From an uncultured Clostridia bacterium (GTDB lineage Bacteria > Bacillota_A > Clostridia > TANB77 > CAG-508), in NCBI GenBank assembly GCA_944393295.1, contig CALXZR010000041.1, forward strand, positions 1 through 11,480: a stretch of DNA of 11,480 nt, in the 5' to 3' direction. The translations under genes and the position numbers were made by a program. The notes under the pieces are model-generated. The model saw only the letters and a program-made list of their open reading frames with translations, ran no database searches and had not been told where the DNA came from. Below are positions 1-7,343 of this stretch, in pieces (within the stretch, counting starts at the first letter, position 1; the number at the start of each line of letters is the position of its first letter).

Positions 1-130
1 TTTGTTAATTTATATTAATTTATATTTATCTATTATTATATTTTATCTAGACTTTATTCTAGGCACTGTTTTATCTATTTCAGTCATATCAATGGTTACA
101 AAGATTTATTGTACCCCACCTCGACCAGTA

Positions 131-168
131 AAGTGTTGAAATTAATCAATTTCAACACTTTTTATTTT
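131..168 (+). terminator. Intrinsic terminator at left edge
   Basis: A perfect 13-bp stem (AAGTGTTGAAATT, 131-143, with its complement at 148-160) closes on a 4-nt loop and runs directly into a T-rich tract (161-169). There is no matching T tract on the other strand, so it points rightward. It would end a transcript from a gene lying left of the window. Confidence 0.75.
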
Positions 169-260
169 TATTCAAAATTATTCATTGTTTAGTAAAATAG
201 CTAAACAAGTGGCTTTTTCTCGTTTAATCTTTTTTATTATCATTCAGTAATATCAGCGTA

Positions 261-391
261 TTGAGAGTTATTTCTCAATTATTTCTCAAGAGGTCGTCAA
301 ATTCTTGAGAAATAACTCAAGTCTTGTAACTATATATATTTCAACCAAAATTGACATTTTTGCAATAATTATTTCTCAAAATTTCTCAAGA
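261..391. repeat. Cluster of TTGAGAAAT-like repeats
   Basis: The element TTATTTCTCAA or its complement occurs repeatedly: 268-278, 279-290, 304-315 (inverted) and 369-379, followed by ATTTCTCAAG at 381-390. Two copies form dyads with 6-bp arms and 6-bp spacers: TTGAGA-N6-TCTCAA (261-278) and CTTGAG-N6-CTCAAG (304-321). The copies at 279-291 and 303-315 also make a 13-bp perfect inverted repeat. Dyads with this spacing look like binding sites for a dimeric regulator. No gene adjoins them, so the target and the binding protein are unknown. Confidence 0.6.
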
Positions 392-480
392 TTTTTTATT
401 ATTATTCATTTATATTTTATATTTAAATCTCAAAATTTATAATATAATAAATTTGAAAATATACTGTAAAATACAAAAAT

Positions 481-513
481 ATAAAAGAGACTAATTAAAT
501 TAGTCTCTTTTAT
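481..513 (-). terminator. Terminator of the 163/915-residue gene pair
   Basis: Perfect 16-bp arms (ATAAAAGAGACTAATT, 481-496, and its complement at 498-513) form a hairpin whose flanks are A-rich on one side and T-rich on the other, so it can work in both directions. It lies about 80 bp beyond the stop codon of the last gene of the minus-strand pair and is its likely transcription end. Confidence 0.75.
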
Positions 514-589
514 GTTAATTTTTATCTTTCTGTATATTTTTACATTATTTAAGCGTTATCATATATTAATTTACTCTTATATGTAAACA

Positions 590-1081
590 CTATCTTTCAT
601 CTTTTAGCCAATATATAATTTTGTCAAATATCCTTTTAAAAAAATTACTTTTTTTATATTCTACAATTGCAATTTCCTTATTATCACTTTTTACTTTTTC
701 TTGTTGATACTCATTAGTACTCTTTACTTTTTCTATATTCTGATTAACTATATTTTCATTTGTATTTAAAAAATATTTTTTATATATAATTGCTAAAATA
801 ATCTTTGCTTCATCAGTTATCTGTTCTAAAATGTTTTTCGTATAATCAATATTAATTCTTAAATTTTGAGTTTTTTTCTTTAAAACGATTTCCATAAAAG
901 AGTTAGGAATTTTTCTTCTTAAATTATAACTCATATTCATAATAATATCATATATTTCTGAAAAAGCTTTTGCTTCATTTTGAAACATTACTTGTTCTTT
1001 TTCACTTGATAATATCTCTAATATTAAGTTTGCTCTATCTCCATATTGCTTTATTATTTCATTATCATCGTTGTTTTTCAT
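590..1081 (-). CDS. Conserved-type hypothetical protein, 163 residues
   Basis: Function unknown. The start at 1081 is preferred over the in-frame ATG at 1087: the AGGAG at about 1089-1093 lies 7 nt from 1081 but only 1-2 nt from 1087. The gene overlaps the 3' end of the 915-residue gene by 17 bp, which suggests translational coupling. Residues from about 35 to 110 (pattern AFSEIYDII, then KIPNSFMEIV, ending in ILAIIYKKYF) resemble small helical proteins I remember from gut Clostridia, in which a similar 'YSEVY...IP...F...' stretch is followed by a short acidic or basic tail. The C-terminus is lysine-rich with an amphipathic FFKRIFDKIIYWLK segment that could associate with a membrane. I see no signal peptide or catalytic motif. 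Confidence is high that it is a gene and low on any role. Confidence 0.85.
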   Translation of the reverse strand: MKNNDDNEIIKQYGDRANLILEILSSEKEQVMFQNEAKAFSEIYDIIMNMSYNLRRKIPNSFMEIVLKKKTQNLRINIDYTKNILEQITDEAKIILAIIYKKYFLNTNENIVNQNIEKVKSTNEYQQEKVKSDNKEIAIVEYKKSNFFKRIFDKIIYWLKDER

Positions 1082-3812
1082 ATACATTCTCCTGCCTTAG
1101 AATATTTTTCAACTGAACAAACCTACTCATCATTTGTGTTTGTTGTTCCTGTGTTGTCATCTCTGCAGATTCTCTCATCGCATCTAAAATATTTTTATCT
1201 ATATTCCCTTCATGTTTTTCTTCTGGTTCAGAAATTTCACTTCCCATGTCAAAATCTATCTTTTCACATTCGGCATCTAGAATATACTCTAGGGTATAAT
1301 TATTTGTTTTAATTTTTGTATTTATTCTCCTTCGTAGTTCTTCTGAAGGGTTCTGCTTATATTCTTTTTTCATTTCCTCAATTTCATGTTTCTCTGCTTC
1401 TAAACATTTGTCTCTGTCTACTATAATTATCGGCAAATCGATTCCTTTTTGTTTAAAATCTTTTTGTGCTTGACGTATCTCTGCAATGTTGTTTATCCTG
1501 CCTTTTGTTCTAAATGCAACAATATAATCAGGTTGAATTCGGTGACCATTCACTTTCCTTCTAATATCCATTTCATTACGACGACATTTACACTTTCCAC
1601 CACCTTCTTCTACCAGTTCGATTTGATGTTCTGGATTGCAATAATAACTTTCTAATTCGCTCGTTGATGCCATTTTATCACCACTAGATTCTATATCTTG
1701 ATAGCTAGATAATAATAAGCTATCTTCCGTAATCTGATTAAATCCAAAACAAACATGTGGAATTGGTGCCAAACTAAGCATTTCACGCCCAATATAAGAT
1801 GCACAAAAATGTAAAGAAGTCAAATCTGTTTTATTCCATCTATCAAAATAGTTATCTATTCTTTCATATGTATCTCTAAATGCTGATATACTTGTCAATA
1901 ATATATTAAATTTCTTCACATTACCATTTTCATCAATTGGCAATTCATATATATTCTCATCAATTTGCTTACAATCCTTTACTGAAAGAAGTGTTGGTAA
2001 ATATAATTTCATATATTCTTGTTTTAGCCTTTTTTCTAATGCTAATATATTCAATCTACTTTCTTCTGGAATTGGTTCTACATTGTCAGCAATATTTTTC
2101 AAACAATCACTAATAATAACGTTATCATCTTTAGAAATTACCGCTTTTACAAATTCCTTCAAATCTGGATCATCTATATCTTCAACTTTATCACCATATT
2201 CTTGTAATACTCTTCTTGCGAAATCTGATGATATAATACACTTATTCTTACTGACACCAAATTCTTCATTTTTATTATATTCTCTATCAAATTCAACTAA
2301 AGCTTGAATTGATTTTACAAATACTTTTAAATCTTCATTTTGAATCGAATCTATATCTTGTCCATATTCTTCTAATATATCCTCTGCTTGCTCATATGAA
2401 ATTCCAAATTTTGATATTAGTAGCAAATTAATTTGTGTTTCTATATCTAAAAAATCTCTCCAAAAACCTTCTCCCTTCATATAATCTTCTATATTATTTA
2501 TTTTCTGCATAAATGATTCATAATCTATTGGCAAACTAGCTATTCTATTCTGTTCGTAATTTTTTAAATCATCTATACTTATTTTTCTACTACTAATATC
2601 TGAATTAATTAACATTTTCGTAAAGTTCTCTATCATCTTGTCATCTAGTTCTTCAATATTCTTAACTTGTATATCTGTAATAACTTTTTCGATTTTATGA
2701 ATTTTTTTTAATATTATATCTAATAAATACATCCATTCATCTGTATTATTATTTATTTGGAAATTTTCTAGCATTTTCGCAATGACATCTAAACATATAT
2801 TACTAGATTTTGCTAATATTTCACTTTCTTTTTCAAAACATGAAATATAATTTATCATATCATTATCAAATTTTTCAAAAATATAATCATTATCTAGTAT
2901 AGAATATGAATTAGAAAATGCACTCTGATTTTCCGCACGGAAAAATTCAATCAACTGCCTTTTTCTACTATTTTTCGAATGATAATAATATATATTTAAT
3001 ATGCCATATTTTTCTTCCTCTTGACCTGGTATTATATATTTTTTTCTTTCTGATTCCCCTAATGTTTGAATTAAATTATTAATATCACTATCATTTAATT
3101 TATATATTTCTATATCTTTTACTGTTAAATAATCTTCTATATTATTGGGCTGTTCTGCTTTTATTATATTTGCAACAGAAAAAGAATCTCTTTCCTGATT
3201 TTCAAAAAAATATATGCTTTTTTCATCTTTTCCTAATGTATTTATTAAACTTGTTATCCCTTTAGCATTTAATTTAAATTTTCTAATATTTTCTAATGTC
3301 AAATATTCTTTTATTTTTTCATTTCCCATTGATTTAATTACATTCGAAATATTCAAAACAGAAGAATTATAATATAGTCCGCTTTTTAAATTGTTAAAAT
3401 TTTGACTACCAAAAAAATATTTCTTAGATATCTCTTCTCCCATTCTTCTTAAAAAAGCTATTAATTCTTCACTAATAAAACCAAAGGCTTCATAATTTTC
3501 TGGTGTTAAGTATTCATCAATTTTTTCTGGAGATAGCATAAGTAACATATCTCTTCCTACATAACTCCTAAATTTATATTCATCAATTTTTTGAGGAGTC
3601 AAATATTTCTCTATAGTTTGCTCATCTAATACAGTTATTAACCTTCTTAACCTTTTATTAATGTATTCTATTGCATTTCTATATATAGTAGGATTTGTTT
3701 TATATTCATCTAATCTTTTGTATACTTCATCACATTGTCTAACTAATTTTTTAGTTTTTTCCATATTCTCTATTGGACTATTATTTATAATATCTTCCAA
3801 TAATTCTTTCAT
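1065..3812 (-). CDS. Large repeat-containing protein of unknown function
   Basis: 915 residues, with a clear ribosome binding site (GAGGG, 5 nt before ATG). It has no signal peptide or membrane segment, so it is probably cytoplasmic. Residues 65-270 hold four or five diverged copies of a roughly 45-55-residue unit, pattern 'I..YLTPE.I..Y.L....I..LI..LG.E' (YLT at 70, 101, 170 and 228). Residues 469-513 and 526-569 are a second duplicated unit (A..iL.EYG.di..I...DLK.FVK). The region 665-812 carries motifs I remember from large uncharacterised proteins of gut Clostridia: a HFCASYIGREML stretch, APIPHVCFGF, the string RNEMDIRR with CKC just before it, IQPDYIVAF, then LPIIIVDRDKCLEAEK. These conserved polar residues suggest an enzymatic domain, but I cannot name it. 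The C-terminal 100 residues are charged and Q/M-rich. It heads a two-gene operon with the 163-residue protein. Confidence 0.9.
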   Translation of the reverse strand: MKELLEDIINNSPIENMEKTKKLVRQCDEVYKRLDEYKTNPTIYRNAIEYINKRLRRLITVLDEQTIEKYLTPQKIDEYKFRSYVGRDMLLMLSPEKIDEYLTPENYEAFGFISEELIAFLRRMGEEISKKYFFGSQNFNNLKSGLYYNSSVLNISNVIKSMGNEKIKEYLTLENIRKFKLNAKGITSLINTLGKDEKSIYFFENQERDSFSVANIIKAEQPNNIEDYLTVKDIEIYKLNDSDINNLIQTLGESERKKYIIPGQEEEKYGILNIYYYHSKNSRKRQLIEFFRAENQSAFSNSYSILDNDYIFEKFDNDMINYISCFEKESEILAKSSNICLDVIAKMLENFQINNNTDEWMYLLDIILKKIHKIEKVITDIQVKNIEELDDKMIENFTKMLINSDISSRKISIDDLKNYEQNRIASLPIDYESFMQKINNIEDYMKGEGFWRDFLDIETQINLLLISKFGISYEQAEDILEEYGQDIDSIQNEDLKVFVKSIQALVEFDREYNKNEEFGVSKNKCIISSDFARRVLQEYGDKVEDIDDPDLKEFVKAVISKDDNVIISDCLKNIADNVEPIPEESRLNILALEKRLKQEYMKLYLPTLLSVKDCKQIDENIYELPIDENGNVKKFNILLTSISAFRDTYERIDNYFDRWNKTDLTSLHFCASYIGREMLSLAPIPHVCFGFNQITEDSLLLSSYQDIESSGDKMASTSELESYYCNPEHQIELVEEGGGKCKCRRNEMDIRRKVNGHRIQPDYIVAFRTKGRINNIAEIRQAQKDFKQKGIDLPIIIVDRDKCLEAEKHEIEEMKKEYKQNPSEELRRRINTKIKTNNYTLEYILDAECEKIDFDMGSEISEPEEKHEGNIDKNILDAMRESAEMTTQEQQTQMMSRFVQLKNILRQENVYEKQR

Positions 3813-3936
3813 TTTTCCCTCATATTTCTACTAAATTTTTATATTTCTTTTGTTCATATAAATCAATCGAAACTTCTTTTTATTTTTGATAATTATTTTC
3901 TATTATCGCCAAAGTTTTAAAATAAACATTTCTTAT

Positions 3937-3965
3937 TTTATATCCATACTATATCACATTCACAA
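3937..3965 (-). promoter_or_regulatory. Promoter of the 915-residue gene
   Basis: On the minus strand, -35 TTGTGA (3965-3960) and -10 TATAAA (3942-3937) are separated by exactly 17 bp. The transcript would start near 3930 and give a leader of about 117 nt before the ATG. The leader contains a small dyad (GATAAT and ATTATC, 3888-3907). Confidence 0.55.
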
Positions 3966-4071
3966 ATCTTCCTCAACAAAATCAGTAAAATTCATACTAT
4001 AAATGTATAATTTAACTATATATTAAATATAATGATATCAACTGAACAAAATCTAAAAGTGTATATTTTTT

Positions 4072-4187
4072 AAAATGTGAAACAATATTAATAAATATTC
4101 ATTAAAAATGTTTCACATTTTTTTTTGTGCTATAATATAAACGTGAAACAAAATTATCATATTATTATGCAAAAAGTTTCACATTTT
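4072..4187. promoter_or_regulatory. Four-site operator array before the Fic-like gene
   Basis: AAAATGTGAAAC occurs at 4072-4083, inverted at 4110-4121 and inverted at 4176-4187; a fourth, weaker copy (CGTGAAACA) lies at 4142-4150. The orientations alternate, making two inverted pairs, each with 26 bp between the 8-bp cores. Core centres are 34, 32 and 34 bp apart, about three helical turns. The sites flank or cover the -35 region, the start point and the segment just before the ribosome binding site. This arrangement fits repression of the adjacent gene, perhaps by its own product; that is inference. Confidence 0.75.
4128..4136 (+). promoter_or_regulatory. Extended -10 promoter of the Fic-like gene
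   Basis: TG-C-TATAAT is a full extended -10 element. No good -35 hexamer sits at the standard distance, as expected for extended -10 promoters. Transcription would start near 4143, inside the third operator copy. The leader is about 62 nt and ends with AAGGAG (4192-4197), 7 nt before the ATG. Confidence 0.75.
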
Positions 4188-4204
4188 ATATAAGGAGATT
4201 AATT

Positions 4205-5140
4205 ATGGAAGAAAAATTTGAAATTATGAATCTTCTACAAACCAAACAATCTCTTGAACTAAAATTAAATTCTTTAATTTATGGTTCAGTTGAGATAAGA
4301 GAAGCAGATTCAAATAAGTATATATATGTTCATTACAGAGATAATGGCATTGCTCTTACTAAATATGCTGGAGAATACTCTAACGAATTATATAATCTAA
4401 TCTTAAACAACAGTATTGAAGCTAAAAAACTAAAAAAACAAATTAGAGATATAAACAAACAATTAAAAAAATTAAATTATGAAAATACAGAATTAAATTC
4501 TGATGTAATGTTAAATATTGATTTTGCAAAAAAGAATTTGGTATCAACTATATATAAACAAGCAATTTTAGAAGGTGTTGCCACTACTTTTGCAGATACA
4601 GAGAACATTATTGAAGTTGGAAAAGTTAATAATATGACAACAGAAGATGTTTTAAAAATTGTGAATTTAAAACATGCTTGGGAATTTATTTTAAATGAAA
4701 ATGTTATTACAAGTGATACAAATTATGCTTTATTATGTCAAATAAATAAGTTTATATTAGAAGGATTTTATTATAATGCAGGAAAAATAAGAAGCACACC
4801 TGTAACAATAGGTGGTACAAATTGGACACCTGATTTACCTATCGAAAGCATTATTAAAGAAGAACTAGAAGATATTTTTAATAAAGATATTGATGATATT
4901 GATAAAGCAATTGAATTATTATTATATACTATGAAAAAGCAAATATTTATTGACGGAAACAAAATAACCTCTGTTATATTTACAAATCATTATTTAATTT
5001 CAAAAGGGAAAGGATTGATTGCAATTCCTGATACTATGAGTGAAGAATATAAGAACTTACTAATTCGATATTATGAAGGAAAAGATGAAGAAAAGATAAA
5101 AAACTTTCTAAAAACTAAATGCTATATGAACTTAAAATAA
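4205..5140 (+). CDS. Fic-fold family protein with degenerate active site
   Basis: 311 residues. Residues 10-95 form an N-terminal domain ending in a Lys-rich coiled coil (ELYNLILNNSIEAKKLKKQ region). Residues 116-128 (YKQAILEGVATT) match the position of the inhibitory helix of Fic proteins, keeping the EG pair. Residues 129-311 follow the layout I know from a Firmicutes Fic subfamily: FADTENII, NLKHAWEFI, GKIRSTPVTIGGT.W.P, a Fic-motif loop at 246-255 and a C-terminal helix. Canonical Fic AMP-transferases have HPFx(D/E)GN(G/K)R. Here the loop reads QIFIDGNKIT, so Gln246 replaces the catalytic His and Ile254 the Arg, while the DGN core stays. Related proteins commonly show QLFWDGNKRT, so the His loss appears to be a subfamily trait, while the Trp and Arg losses are extra. 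Classical AMPylation is therefore unlikely; binding or regulation is more plausible. Operator array upstream, terminator downstream, monocistronic. Confidence 0.85.
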   Translation: MEEKFEIMNLLQTKQSLELKLNSLIYGSVEIREADSNKYIYVHYRDNGIALTKYAGEYSNELYNLILNNSIEAKKLKKQIRDINKQLKKLNYENTELNSDVMLNIDFAKKNLVSTIYKQAILEGVATTFADTENIIEVGKVNNMTTEDVLKIVNLKHAWEFILNENVITSDTNYALLCQINKFILEGFYYNAGKIRSTPVTIGGTNWTPDLPIESIIKEELEDIFNKDIDDIDKAIELLLYTMKKQIFIDGNKITSVIFTNHYLISKGKGLIAIPDTMSEEYKNLLIRYYEGKDEEKIKNFLKTKCYMNLK

Positions 5141-5162
5141 TTTTACCACATTGGCCAATTAG

Positions 5163-5200
5163 AAACCATTGAATCCTTAGCCTTTCAATGGTTTTTATAT
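5163..5200 (+). terminator. Terminator of the Fic-like gene
   Basis: An 11-bp stem (AAACCATTGAA, 5163-5173, with TTCAATGGTTT, 5184-5194), a 10-nt loop and a T-rich tail begin 22 bp after the stop codon. Confidence 0.85.
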
Positions 5201-5268
5201 TTTTGTAATTAAAAATAATATTTGTATAAAATATATTGATAAAATTTAAAATAAATAGCATAATTTAT

Positions 5269-5307
5269 ACAAATTCCGAATTGCAATCGGAATTTGTTTA
5301 TTTTTTA
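5269..5307 (+). terminator. Second terminator in tandem
   Basis: An 11-bp stem (ACAAATTCCGA, 5269-5279, with its complement at 5287-5297), a 7-nt loop and the tail TTATTTTTTATA. It lies 75 bp after the first terminator with no gene between, so it is a backup or the end of an unrecognised short transcript. Confidence 0.75.
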
Positions 5308-5352
5308 TAACCTTTCAAAATTTGTTTATTAATTTAACTAAAAATATTTTTC

Positions 5353-5381
5353 TTTATTTTTTATAATAAATTTGATATTAT
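5353..5381 (+). promoter_or_regulatory. Promoter of the YjbR-like gene
   Basis: An extended -10, TG-A-TATTAT (5373-5381), has a weak -35 (TTTATT, 5353-5358) at 17 bp. The predicted start near 5388 gives a leader of about 34 nt. A purine-rich AGAAGAG at 5407-5413 is the only ribosome binding site candidate. Confidence 0.45.
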
Positions 5382-5421
5382 ATTTATTAGGAAAATAGTA
5401 AGTTGTAGAAGAGATTTTTAT

Positions 5422-6042
5422 ATGAGAATTTTAGAGAATGAATTAAAAAATAAAACAATAAATTATGATGAACTACTGAAATATGGGTTCATACAGGAAA
5501 AAAATATATATTTATATAAAACTAAAATATATGATGAGCAATTTGAAATGATTGTTACAATAGAAAATAATAAAATGACTTCAAAACTATTTGATTTAAT
5601 AAATGAAGGTGAATATATTTTGGTGGATATTCAAGATAGTACAGGAGAGTTTATTGGAAAAGTTAAAGAGGAATACGAAAATGAATTGAAAAATATTATA
5701 GAAAAATGCACTACTCCAAATGTATTTAAAAGTGAACAGGCAAAAGAAGTAATTAAATATGTAAAAGATAAATATAATGATGATTTAGAATATTTATGGA
5801 AGAAGTTCCCAGAAAATGTGGTTTGGAGAAATAAAAAGAATAAAAAGTGGTATGGGGCGTTACTTATAATTTCTGAAAGAAAATTAGAAGTTGAATCGGA
5901 TAAAATTGTTGATATTATTGATTTAAGATATTCAAAAGATAGAATAAAAGAAATTATTGATAATAAGAAAATCTTTGCAGGTTATCATATGAACAAAGAT
6001 AACTGGATTACAATTAAACTTGATGATAGTATAAAAACATAG
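5422..6042 (+). CDS. YjbR/MmcQ-type protein with N-terminal extension
   Basis: 206 residues. Residues 105-206 match the small YjbR/MmcQ family, usually about 110-120 residues and annotated as putative DNA-binding proteins of CyaY-like fold: an opening helix (AKEVIKYVKDKY), then LWKKFPENVVWR (125-136), KWY (142-144), a middle strand (KIVDIIDLRY) and the closing GYHMNKDNW (187-195). Residues 1-100 are an extra domain, helix then strands, found in some Firmicutes members; it is not obviously related to anything I know. The biochemical role of the family is not established as far as I know. The gene is monocistronic with its own promoter after a double terminator. No clear terminator follows; the gene-poor VanZ-remnant stretch begins 130 bp later. 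The family call is firm; function is unknown. Confidence 0.85.
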   Translation: MRILENELKNKTINYDELLKYGFIQEKNIYLYKTKIYDEQFEMIVTIENNKMTSKLFDLINEGEYILVDIQDSTGEFIGKVKEEYENELKNIIEKCTTPNVFKSEQAKEVIKYVKDKYNDDLEYLWKKFPENVVWRNKKNKKWYGALLIISERKLEVESDKIVDIIDLRYSKDRIKEIIDNKKIFAGYHMNKDNWITIKLDDSIKT

Positions 6043-6172
6043 ACAATATTTGAATTAATAGATAATAGTTATAATTTATCATTAGAAAAATAGCTATATA
6101 GATATATTTTGCTAATTTTATAAAATTAAGAAAAATTTAATTGTTATTTTAGCTTACTATTTATATAATTAA

Positions 6173-6370
6173 AGCATATTAATAAATGATTTTAGATCAT
6201 CAGATATAACGGATTTAATAACTAATGTACTAGGTGGAATTATTGGTTATATATTGTATTTAATATTTAAACCATTAACAACTAAAATATTAAATTATAT
6301 AAAAAAGAATAAAGATAAATTTAAAATGTTAATAAGCATTGCTTGTAGCAACGGACTGTTCTTTATATAA
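6173..6370 (+). pseudogene. VanZ-family remnant, C-terminal part only
   Basis: An open frame without a start codon follows a stop at 6170 and ends at TAA 6368. Its translation contains RSSDITDLITNVLGGIIGYI and a basic tail. This matches the last conserved segment of VanZ-like membrane proteins (pattern R.FDIDD...N..GG..GY), whose function is mostly unknown apart from teicoplanin resistance for VanZ itself. A full VanZ-like protein has about 150-200 residues and several membrane helices; only one helix remains. I found no N-terminal part in any plus frame of 6043-6172. The fragment now supplies the promoter of the next gene. Together with 6043-6172, which shows only AT-rich filler, it occupies the gap before the regulator. 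Confidence 0.6.
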
Positions 6371-6371
6371 T
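6343..6371 (+). promoter_or_regulatory. Promoter of the XRE-type regulator
   Basis: -35 TTGTAG (6343-6348), 17-bp spacer, perfect -10 TATAAT (6366-6371), inside the end of the VanZ remnant. A small dyad TTGC-N5-GCAA (6339-6351) overlaps the -35 and could be an autoregulatory site. The leader is only about 20 nt and carries AAAGGAG (6382-6388). Confidence 0.6.
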
Positions 6372-6397
6372 AATTGTAAAGAAAGGAGCTGTTGAAA

Positions 6398-6907
6398 ATG
6401 TTAAAAGAAAATATTAAGTCAATAAGAAAATCAAAAGGACTTTCACAAGAAGAACTTGCTATAAAGTTAAATGTGGTCCGACAAACAATTTCAAAATGGG
6501 AACAAGGGCTGTCAGTGCCTGATGCAGAAATGTTAATAACAATATCAGAAGTTCTTGAAACACCTGTAAGTACTTTACTTGGAGAAAATATTTCTGAATC
6601 TAAAGTTGATGATATAAAAGCAATTTCTGAAAAATTGGAGATAATAAACTTACAACTCTCACAAAGAAAGAATGCGAGAAGAAAAATAGCTCATTGGTTG
6701 CTAATCTCATTATGCATAATTATAATAATTATTTTCATATCTTTAATTTTACTAAATAGTCCATACTTAAATTGGGACTATAGTAATCCTGAAAAAGCTG
6801 TTTTAGGAGTTGCCTTTCATTCTTTTGAATGGTTATTTATTAGAATAGCACCGATTATTCTCATTGGATTAATCATTGGAATTTTCTTCACTAGAAAGAA
6901 AGACTAA
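6398..6907 (+). CDS. XRE-family regulator with membrane anchor
   Basis: 169 residues from the ATG at 6398, which lies 9 nt after AAAGGAG; the in-frame TTG at 6392 is only 3 nt away and is rejected. Residues 1-64 are a typical Cro/C1-type helix-turn-helix: IKSIRKSKGLSQEELA, then VVRQTISKWEQG as recognition region, then VPDAEMLITISEVL. Residues 70-95 form a short helical linker. Residues 98-119 (WLLISLCIIII stretch) and 143-163 (WLFIRIAPIILIGLII) are two hydrophobic membrane segments, ended by a positive TRKKD tail. This is a known Firmicutes layout in which a DNA-binding domain is tethered to the membrane; the signals sensed are generally unknown. It is monocistronic, with its own promoter and terminator. 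It converges on the small minus-strand gene at 7028. No target operator can be named from the sequence. Confidence 0.85.
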   Translation: MLKENIKSIRKSKGLSQEELAIKLNVVRQTISKWEQGLSVPDAEMLITISEVLETPVSTLLGENISESKVDDIKAISEKLEIINLQLSQRKNARRKIAHWLLISLCIIIIIIFISLILLNSPYLNWDYSNPEKAVLGVAFHSFEWLFIRIAPIILIGLIIGIFFTRKKD

Positions 6908-6950
6908 AATTATTTTTAAAAAACAATTTAAATTACAAATTATGTAATTA

Positions 6951-6985
6951 TAGGGCATATTTAAAATATGCCCTAACTTTTATTC
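6951..6985 (+). terminator. Terminator of the XRE-type gene
   Basis: TAGGGCATAT (6951-6960) pairs with ATATGCCCTA (6966-6975) around a 5-nt A/T loop, extendable inward. A T-rich tail follows on the plus strand only. It lies 43 bp after the stop codon and between convergent genes. Confidence 0.75.
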
Positions 6986-7027
6986 TCTATTTGTTTAATA
7001 AATTTTAATACTTTCTTATCTAATAGT

Positions 7028-7243
7028 CTATTGGCTCACATCATTTTCAATTTCTCCATTTTTTATTTTTTTGCTTAAATTTTTGGCTAATCTTTCTAGT
7101 TCTTCATCAAAAGATGTAAAAAATTTTCTCTCATTTTGATATTGTTCTTCTGTAAGACTAGAAATTTCATCGCAAGCATTAAGTATATATTCTAAATCTT
7201 CTTTTTCATTTTGTTCGTAATTATTATATTTATCATTTTTCAT
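7028..7243 (-). CDS. Small acidic hypothetical protein, 71 residues
   Basis: The ATG at 7243 is chosen because GGAG stands 8 nt upstream. A longer reading from 7306 would add 21 residues (a Phe-rich stretch) without a ribosome binding site. The product is hydrophilic, mostly Glu, Asn and Lys, and predicted helical: NEKEDLEYILNACDEISSL, then EELERLAKNLSKKIKNG. It has no membrane segment or recognisable motif. It begins about 100 bp after the end of the broken ATPase gene on the same strand, with no terminator between, so it may be read from the ATPase transcript. I do not recognise the family. Confidence 0.65.
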   Translation of the reverse strand: MKNDKYNNYEQNEKEDLEYILNACDEISSLTEEQYQNERKFFTSFDEELERLAKNLSKKIKNGEIENDVSQ

Positions 7244-7343
7244 AATAAATTCTCCTTTTATATTATCATACATTATATCAAAATAAAAAAACGAAAATTT
7301 TCCCACTCATATACTTTATATTTCAAAAATATTTAAACCTATT

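Larger units (their letters stand above)
1..589. other. Gene-free left edge
   Basis: No coding region can be supported here: all frames are cut by frequent stops. The stretch holds a terminator hairpin (131-168), a cluster of TTGAGAAAT-like repeats (261-391) and the terminator of the minus-strand operon (481-513). The segment 108-131, with the less AT-rich string CCCCACCTCGACCA, stands out in composition but I could not assign it. A 21-codon minus-strand frame (178-243) has no ribosome binding site and is probably chance. Confidence 0.6.

Noticed and set aside
61..131. Possible tRNA or tmRNA 3' end ending in CGACCA
   Set aside because: No T-arm with a 7-nt loop can be formed upstream, and no acceptor 5' strand is found. 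It could at most be a fragment.
178..243. 21-codon minus-strand frame
   Set aside because: It has no ribosome binding site and no recognisable sequence, and it sits next to a terminator hairpin.
261..391. CRISPR array from repeated TTGAGAAAT motifs
   Set aside because: The repeats are only about 11 bp, irregularly spaced and in both orientations, with no unique spacers of constant length.
1046..2307. Plus-strand frames opposite the 915-residue gene
   Set aside because: They have the composition of antisense reading and no start signals; the minus-strand gene explains the region.
6392..6397. TTG start adding two residues to the XRE-type regulator
   Set aside because: It is only 3 nt after AAAGGAG, while the ATG at 6398 is 9 nt away and gives the usual N-terminus of the family.
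7244..7306. 21-residue N-terminal extension of the small minus-strand protein
   Set aside because: It has no ribosome binding site, unlike the internal ATG at 7243, which has GGAG at 8 nt.
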